Position numbers and translations under genes: made by a program
The notes under the pieces: model-generated
What the model was told of the DNA's origin: nothing
Database searches by the model: none
The model's input: only the letters and a program-made list of their open reading frames with translations
Shown: in pieces, positions 59,550 to 64,000 of the stretch
How the letters are laid out: each line of letters opens with the position of its first letter
How positions within the stretch are numbered: position 1 is the first letter of the stretch
NCBI RefSeq assembly: GCF_037023755.1
Contig: NZ_CP146100.1
Coordinates: 4,123,501-4,187,500, forward strand
Origin: Saccharopolyspora sp. SCSIO 74807
GTDB taxonomy: Bacteria; Actinomycetota; Actinomycetes; Mycobacteriales; Pseudonocardiaceae
DNA: 64,000 bases
Reading direction: 5' to 3'

Positions 59550-60293
59550 CTAGCGCGGCATCCGGCGCCACACCGCCCGCGGCGCGTACCGCAGCACGCC
59601 GAAGAGCACCCGCAGCGCGAACGGCACCCACACCTCGTTCCTGCCGCGGCGAAGCGCCCGCGCGGCCGAGTCCGCGACCTGATCCGGGGTGCTGGAGAAC
59701 GGCGCGGGCGACATCCCTTCGGTCATTCGCCCGATCACGAACCCCGGCCGCACCACCAGCAGGTGCACACCGGTACCCGCCAGAGCGTCGGAGAGCCCGC
59801 TGGCGAACCCGTCCAGGCCGGCCTTGGCCGAGCCGTACACGTAGTTCGCCCGCCGCACCCGGACTCCGGCCACCGAGGAGAACACCACGATCCGCCCGCG
59901 TCCCTGCGCCCGCAGCAGCGTCGCCAGGTGGGTCAGCACCGTCACGTGCGCCACGTAGTCGGTGTGCACGATCGACATCGCGTGCTCGGCGTCGGTCTCG
60001 GCCCGCTGCTGATCGCCGAGGATGCCGAACGAGACGATCACGTCGTCGATCGGGCCGTGCCGCTCGGTGATCTGGTCGAGGACTTCCCGGTGCCTGCCGG
60101 TGTCGTCGGCGTCGAACTCGACCCGTTCGACGTGGTCCGCGCCCGCCTGCCGCAGCTCGCGCTCCTGCTCGTCGAGGTCACCGCTGCGCCGGGCGGCGAG
60201 CACGACGGTGCGCGCGCCCGCGTCCACCAGCCGCCGGGCCAGTGCCACGCCGATCTCGCTGCGCCCGCCGAGGACCAGAACCGTTCCGCTCAT
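59550..60293 (-). CDS. DprE2-like SDR (decaprenylphosphoryl-2-keto-ribose reductase type)
   Basis: 247 residues. The cofactor motif GGRSEIGVALARRL, FSSVAGVRVRRANYVYGSAK (Tyr-x3-Lys) and the basic C-terminal end AVWRRMPR follow DprE2, the NADH-dependent partner of DprE1 in decaprenylphosphoryl-arabinose synthesis for the arabinan cell wall. No DprE1-like oxidase is within the window on either side, so it is an orphan here and could be a paralogue. Located 24 bases after the S9-like gene on the same strand. Confidence 0.72.
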   Translation of the reverse strand: MSGTVLVLGGRSEIGVALARRLVDAGARTVVLAARRSGDLDEQERELRQAGADHVERVEFDADDTGRHREVLDQITERHGPIDDVIVSFGILGDQQRAETDAEHAMSIVHTDYVAHVTVLTHLATLLRAQGRGRIVVFSSVAGVRVRRANYVYGSAKAGLDGFASGLSDALAGTGVHLLVVRPGFVIGRMTEGMSPAPFSSTPDQVADSAARALRRGRNEVWVPFALRVLFGVLRYAPRAVWRRMPR

Positions 60294-60317
60294 CGCGGCC
60301 AGTCTGCCCGACGGTGA

Positions 60318-62075
60318 TCAACGGCTCCCGGGCGAGGGTGCCGTGCCGCCCCGGCAGAAGCTCACGATCCGCTCCCGCAGCGCGCCCGAGGTCGCCGCGG
60401 CCACCCCGCGGTGATCACCGGCGACCTCGAAGTAGCGCAGCTCAGGACCGGCCGCGCCGAGCCCGGCGACCGCCCGCCGCAGCTGCCTGGCTCGCTGCAC
60501 GGGCACCACCTCGTCTTCGACGCCGTGCACCAGCAGCAGGGGCGAAGTCACCGAGGTGATCGTGCGCGGCAGCTCGTCGTCGGCGAGCAGCTCCGGTGCC
60601 AGCGCCGCGCACCCCGACCACAGGTCCGGCGCGGTCCCGGCGGCGCGCAGCGCGATCCGCCCGCCGTGCCCGCCACCGATCAGCATCGACCCTGGCAGGC
60701 CCGGGCGCTGCGAACGCAGGTGGTGCCCGAGCGAAAGGATCTCGGGCAGGCCCGGCGCGCCCCACGCGCCGTTCTCGTCGCGGTGGTTCGCGGCGATGAC
60801 CGCGACCCCCACCGCGGCCAGGTCCTGGAACAGCGGGTGGAATTCCCACCGCCACACCGCGTCTTCCAGCGGGTGCAGCGCGAGCACCAGGTGCGAGCAG
60901 GACCGCCACTGGCCGCCGCCGTAGACGATCGCCTCGATGCCGCCGCCCAGCCGCAGCAGGTCGGCGGAGGCCCACGGCGGCAGCTCCGAAGCCTCCGAGT
61001 CCTCCGGCAACGTCGAGCACGCCCCGCTCGGCGCCAGCGTGACCAGCGTCGACGGCCGCGCCGGCGAGGAGAACGGCACGCGGACCACCTTGCCGGGCAG
61101 GCAGGCGCGGTCCCCGGTGCTGCCCGGCGGCAGCGACAGCGGGGTGAGCTTGTCCTCGCGCGGCGCGTAGAGCTCCAGCGCGGAAAGCGCCCCGGAGTCC
61201 CGCCGCAGCAATACCCGCTGGCCGCCGCCGTCCACCGCCAGCGGGACGTGCGCCGAGGTCAGCCGGTCCGGGAAGCGCACCGTGCTCGCCCCGTCCAGCA
61301 CGACCCAGCCCAGCCGGTCGGATCCGTCCGCGGTCGAGCGCACCAGCAGCAGCTTGGAGCCCTGGTGGTGCAGCAGGATCCGGTCGTCGCTGTCGGCCGA
61401 CAGCGAGAACAGCGGCTGCCAGGACCCGCGGCGCAGGTCGACCAGCACGCCTTCGACCCGCCGGTCCGGCCGGGTGAGGTTCAGCGCGAGCAGATCCGCG
61501 TCGGTGTCGAGCCACACACCCCCAGAGGCGGCACCAGGCAGCCGCACGAGTGGCTCGACACCGGGCGGGCCGTCGGTGATCCGCCAGACGGCACTCCGCT
61601 CCCGGTCCTCCCGGGCGATCAGGAAACCGAGTTGCGCGGCCGACGGGCTCGCCAGCAGGTAGCCCTCCTGGGCGCGCACCTGCCCGAGCAGGTGCGAGCG
61701 GGCGGCGGCCGTGTCGATCAGTTCCAGCTCGGCGAGCTCGTGATCCGTCGTCAGCAGCAGCACGCGGCCTTCGCCGAGCGGTGTGGCCTGTGCGGACGGG
61801 TCGACGACGGTGCCCCGGTGCAGCGCGCGGGCAGTGCCGTCGCGCTGCTGCGGGAAGCGGGATGCGCGGGAGTGGGCCGGTCGCGTGCCGAGGGAGCGGG
61901 ACCGCAGGCTGTGCGGCCGTGCGGACCGGTTGGCGGTGCCGAAGTCCCACAGTTCGAGGGTGGAGATCTCCTCGCTGGTCCGGACGCACGCGACTTCCCG
62001 GCCGTCCGGGGAGAAGCCGAAGTTCGACCTGGACACGGCCAGCGAGGCCGGCCGGATCGGGGCGGGTGCGCTCAT
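60318..62075 (-). CDS. S9-like alpha/beta-hydrolase with missing nucleophile (pseudo-peptidase)
   Basis: 585 residues. Residues about 15-385 are a beta-propeller-like region with repeated short strands; residues 390-575 form an alpha/beta-hydrolase part with LLLVHGVEDEVVP (Asp521) and GDHRGVAA (His555). The nucleophile elbow, normally G-x-S-x-G-G, reads GGGHGG (467-472), so Ser is Gly469 and peptidase activity is unlikely. ATG 62075. Followed by the DprE2-like gene, 24 bases on. Role unknown; a binding or regulatory role is inferred. Confidence 0.75.
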   Translation of the reverse strand: MSAPAPIRPASLAVSRSNFGFSPDGREVACVRTSEEISTLELWDFGTANRSARPHSLRSRSLGTRPAHSRASRFPQQRDGTARALHRGTVVDPSAQATPLGEGRVLLLTTDHELAELELIDTAAARSHLLGQVRAQEGYLLASPSAAQLGFLIAREDRERSAVWRITDGPPGVEPLVRLPGAASGGVWLDTDADLLALNLTRPDRRVEGVLVDLRRGSWQPLFSLSADSDDRILLHHQGSKLLLVRSTADGSDRLGWVVLDGASTVRFPDRLTSAHVPLAVDGGGQRVLLRRDSGALSALELYAPREDKLTPLSLPPGSTGDRACLPGKVVRVPFSSPARPSTLVTLAPSGACSTLPEDSEASELPPWASADLLRLGGGIEAIVYGGGQWRSCSHLVLALHPLEDAVWRWEFHPLFQDLAAVGVAVIAANHRDENGAWGAPGLPEILSLGHHLRSQRPGLPGSMLIGGGHGGRIALRAAGTAPDLWSGCAALAPELLADDELPRTITSVTSPLLLVHGVEDEVVPVQRARQLRRAVAGLGAAGPELRYFEVAGDHRGVAAATSGALRERIVSFCRGGTAPSPGSR

Positions 62076-62185
62076 CGGCGCCCCGGTTCAGCGGGATGCA
62101 CGCCGCGAGGCTAGGAAATCGCAGTTCAAGACGGTTTAAGGTTTCCTTAGAAAACGGCCGGAGGCACCCGGAAGTGTGGCCGCTG

Positions 62186-64000
62186 CTACTCGGAAGGGTG
62201 ATCGGGGCGCCGGGTGCCGGAGACTTCCGGGAACGGGCGCGGCGCTACCGAGATCTCCCGCATCCGCTCGCCGTAGATCTCGTAGCGGCGCCGCGCCTCC
62301 CCGAACCGCTCCTGGCGCAGCAACGTCTCGACCAGGTCGAGGTGCGCCTCTTCGTCGTACGGGTCGTCCCGCAGCAGCCGCAGCGCGAACCGCGCGACCC
62401 GGTCGGCGTCGCCTTCGTCGCGCAGCCGCCGGGTCAGCGCCCGCAGCAGCGCGGTGTGCGTGGTGCGCAGCTCGTCGGCCAGCGGGGCGGCCCAGTCCTG
62501 GTACGGATCGTCCTCCAGGAAATCGCCGGTGTAGGCGGCTTCGGCGGCCAGCAGCAGCTCGGTGACCTCGTCGTGGTCCTGGCGGTGCGCCTCCAGCGCG
62601 CGCTCGGCCTGGGCGGCGAAGGACTCCACGTCGATGCGCACGTGCCGCGGGTCCAGCCCGACCGTGCCCGCTTCGCTGGTCAGCAGCACCGACCCGGCCG
62701 CAGGCCCGCGGGAGGCGAGCACGTCGCGCACGGTCGAGAGCAGTACCGACAGCCGGTTGCCCGCCCGGACCGGCTCGACCTCCGGCCACAGCAGCTCCAT
62801 CAGTTCTTCCCGGCGCACCGGCCGCCGCTTCGCCACCAGGATCTTCAGCAGGTCCCGCGCTTTGCGGGACTGCCACGACGCCTTCGGCACCGGGCGCCCA
62901 GCGTGCTCGACCTGGAACACTCCCAGCGCGTGCAGCGCGACCGGAGGAGCCAGGTGCGCGACCGCCGCCAGCGGGCCGGCGGCGGTGCGGGAATCCGGCA
63001 CGATGCCGTGTTCGCGCAAGGTGCGCTCGGCGAGATCGACCGTGGCGGGTACCCCGTCGCGGGCCGGGCCCAGCCGGTGCCGCAGCAGCAGTCCCTGCGC
63101 TTGCTCGATGCCGAAGCCGCCTTCGCGCCAGATCTGCACGGCCTCGTCGAGCGCCCGTCCGTGCTCCAGCGGATCCGGGGAGGTCACCGCGGTCAGCGCC
63201 AGCGCTTCGGCCAGGCCGGGCTCGTCGCCGCGCGCCCGGGCACGTTCGGCGGCCAGCGCGGCGTCGGCGCGGGCCAGCTCGGTGGCGCCGGTCTCCCACC
63301 AGATCCAGCCGCGAGTCAGCAGCGCGCGCACCTCGTGCAGCAGCTCGCCGAGGCCGATCGCCCGCTGCGCGGATCGGAGCGCCTCGTCCGGGTCGTCGAC
63401 CACTCGCACTCGTGCGAGCCCCAGCAGCGCCGAGCTGGTGCCGAGGAGGTCCGGTCCGGCCAGCGCGAGCGCTTCTTCATACGCGGAGCGGGCGCGTTCC
63501 AGCCGCCCGCGTTGGCGGTGCACGTCCCCGCGCACGCACAGCGCCCAGGACAGGAACCGCGAGCCGTAGCGGCGGAAGACGTCGCATGCTTCGTCGTGCG
63601 CCACGATCGCCTCGTCGAACCGGCCGAGCCGGGCCAGCGCCGCGCCTCGCTGGGTGAGCGCGTGCGCCCGCAACAGCGGTTCACCGTGTTGTTCGGCGAT
63701 GCGCAGCGCCTTGTCGGCGTGCTGCACCGCTTCTCCGGGCGAGCCGCCCTCCACCAGGTGCAGCGCCCGGACGACGTGCAGCTGGGCGAGCCGGCCGTCC
63801 GGAGCGTTGTCGGTGGCGTCGAACCAAGCGGTGACGGCACCCCGGTGGTCTCCGCGCGCGGCGTTCAGCACCGCGCGAGCGCCGTGCGCCACTGCGGAGA
63901 TCTGTCCGGCGCCCGGAATTCCGCGGCTGCGTTGCGCCACGTCCACCGCTTGTTCCGCGAACTCGGCGCCGCGCTCGATCTCGCCGATGAGGCGGTGCGC
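62186..64000 (-). CDS. TPR/BTAD-type transcriptional regulator (5' end outside window)
   Basis: Open frame to the window edge, so the start is missing; 604 residues are visible. N-terminal visible part (to about residue 350) is TPR-like helical repeats with many Ala/Glu/Arg; then a winged-helix plus BTAD region: VALHALGVFQVEHAGRPVPK, SWQSRKARDLLKILVAKRRPVRREELMELLWPE (DNA-binding), and the BTAD helices. In full-length relatives an AAA-like ATPase precedes the TPRs. Order is reversed relative to SARPs, which have DNA-binding and BTAD at the N-terminus. Target unknown. Confidence 0.85.
   Translation of the reverse strand, partial: AHRLIGEIERGAEFAEQAVDVAQRSRGIPGAGQISAVAHGARAVLNAARGDHRGAVTAWFDATDNAPDGRLAQLHVVRALHLVEGGSPGEAVQHADKALRIAEQHGEPLLRAHALTQRGAALARLGRFDEAIVAHDEACDVFRRYGSRFLSWALCVRGDVHRQRGRLERARSAYEEALALAGPDLLGTSSALLGLARVRVVDDPDEALRSAQRAIGLGELLHEVRALLTRGWIWWETGATELARADAALAAERARARGDEPGLAEALALTAVTSPDPLEHGRALDEAVQIWREGGFGIEQAQGLLLRHRLGPARDGVPATVDLAERTLREHGIVPDSRTAAGPLAAVAHLAPPVALHALGVFQVEHAGRPVPKASWQSRKARDLLKILVAKRRPVRREELMELLWPEVEPVRAGNRLSVLLSTVRDVLASRGPAAGSVLLTSEAGTVGLDPRHVRIDVESFAAQAERALEAHRQDHDEVTELLLAAEAAYTGDFLEDDPYQDWAAPLADELRTTHTALLRALTRRLRDEGDADRVARFALRLLRDDPYDEEAHLDLVETLLRQERFGEARRRYEIYGERMREISVAPRPFPEVSGTRRPDHPSE

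Overview
The window is very GC-rich, uses many GTG and some TTG starts, and packs its genes into operons with 1-, 4- and 8-base overlaps. Together with a complete hopanoid operon, a DprE2-like reductase, a WS/DGAT-type acyltransferase, MpaB/DUF2236, a BTAD regulator, a secreted AroQ chorismate mutase and a CxxHxxC ferredoxin beside a P450, this points to an actinobacterial chromosome. A Pseudonocardiales member (Saccharopolyspora-like) is my best guess; that is inference. I see no rRNA, tRNA, CRISPR array, insertion sequence, prophage or replication origin.

Layout. 1-10 kb is mixed metabolism: enoyl-CoA hydratase + SDR, amidohydrolase, FUSC-type membrane protein, AGE-family sugar isomerase, GNAT, formate dehydrogenase, then an acyl-CoA dehydrogenase/aldehyde dehydrogenase pair. 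10-13 kb holds a double-headed TetR regulator divergent from an MpaB-type oxygenase translationally coupled to an ECF sigma factor. 13-16 kb has a DUF2267/pterin-dehydratase-like fusion, an SRPBCC protein and an aldo/keto reductase. 16.2-23.9 kb is the hopanoid operon hpnC-hpnD-hpnE-polyprenyl synthase-shc-hpnG-hpnH: FPP to squalene (HpnCDE), cyclisation to hopene (Shc), adenosylation (HpnH) and adenine removal (HpnG). 24.6-28.7 kb is a minus-strand operon whose first gene is a fusion of an MGDG-synthase-like glycosyltransferase with a WS/DGAT acyltransferase, followed by a DMT-type membrane protein and an SDR. Cyanase and a secreted chorismate mutase follow.

30.4-57 kb is a large catabolic region. 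Its first part (30.4-47.9 kb) has a P450 with its own ferredoxin and ferredoxin reductase, five SDRs, a flavin-dependent LLM monooxygenase, an acyl-CoA ligase, two acyl-CoA dehydrogenases, a BadI/MenB-type crotonase, a thiolase, a CitE-MaoC pair, an aldehyde dehydrogenase and a class III CoA transferase. The logic (hydroxylation, alcohol oxidation, possible Baeyer-Villiger step, CoA activation, ring opening, beta-oxidation) suits an alicyclic or terpenoid-like substrate; the substrate itself cannot be read from sequence. An AAHS-type importer, a GntR/FadR-like regulator and an amidohydrolase follow. AT-rich promoter islands, four of them sharing an ATGGT core, sit upstream of these units and may be regulator sites. 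A second oxidative set (51.5-57.2 kb) has an acyl-CoA ligase, a Baeyer-Villiger-type monooxygenase, a GMC oxidoreductase with a four-cysteine motif and an acetoacetate-decarboxylase-like protein.

57-64 kb holds a TenA-like protein, a decayed gene fragment, a TetR regulator, DUF2237, a DprE2-like SDR, an S9-like hydrolase lacking its serine, and the 3' part of a TPR/BTAD regulator cut by the window end. Two dispersed sequence patterns cross the window: an intergenic repeat containing GCGTAG and GTAGCGGAACCTCAG, and an over-represented short palindrome TCCANNGTGGA.
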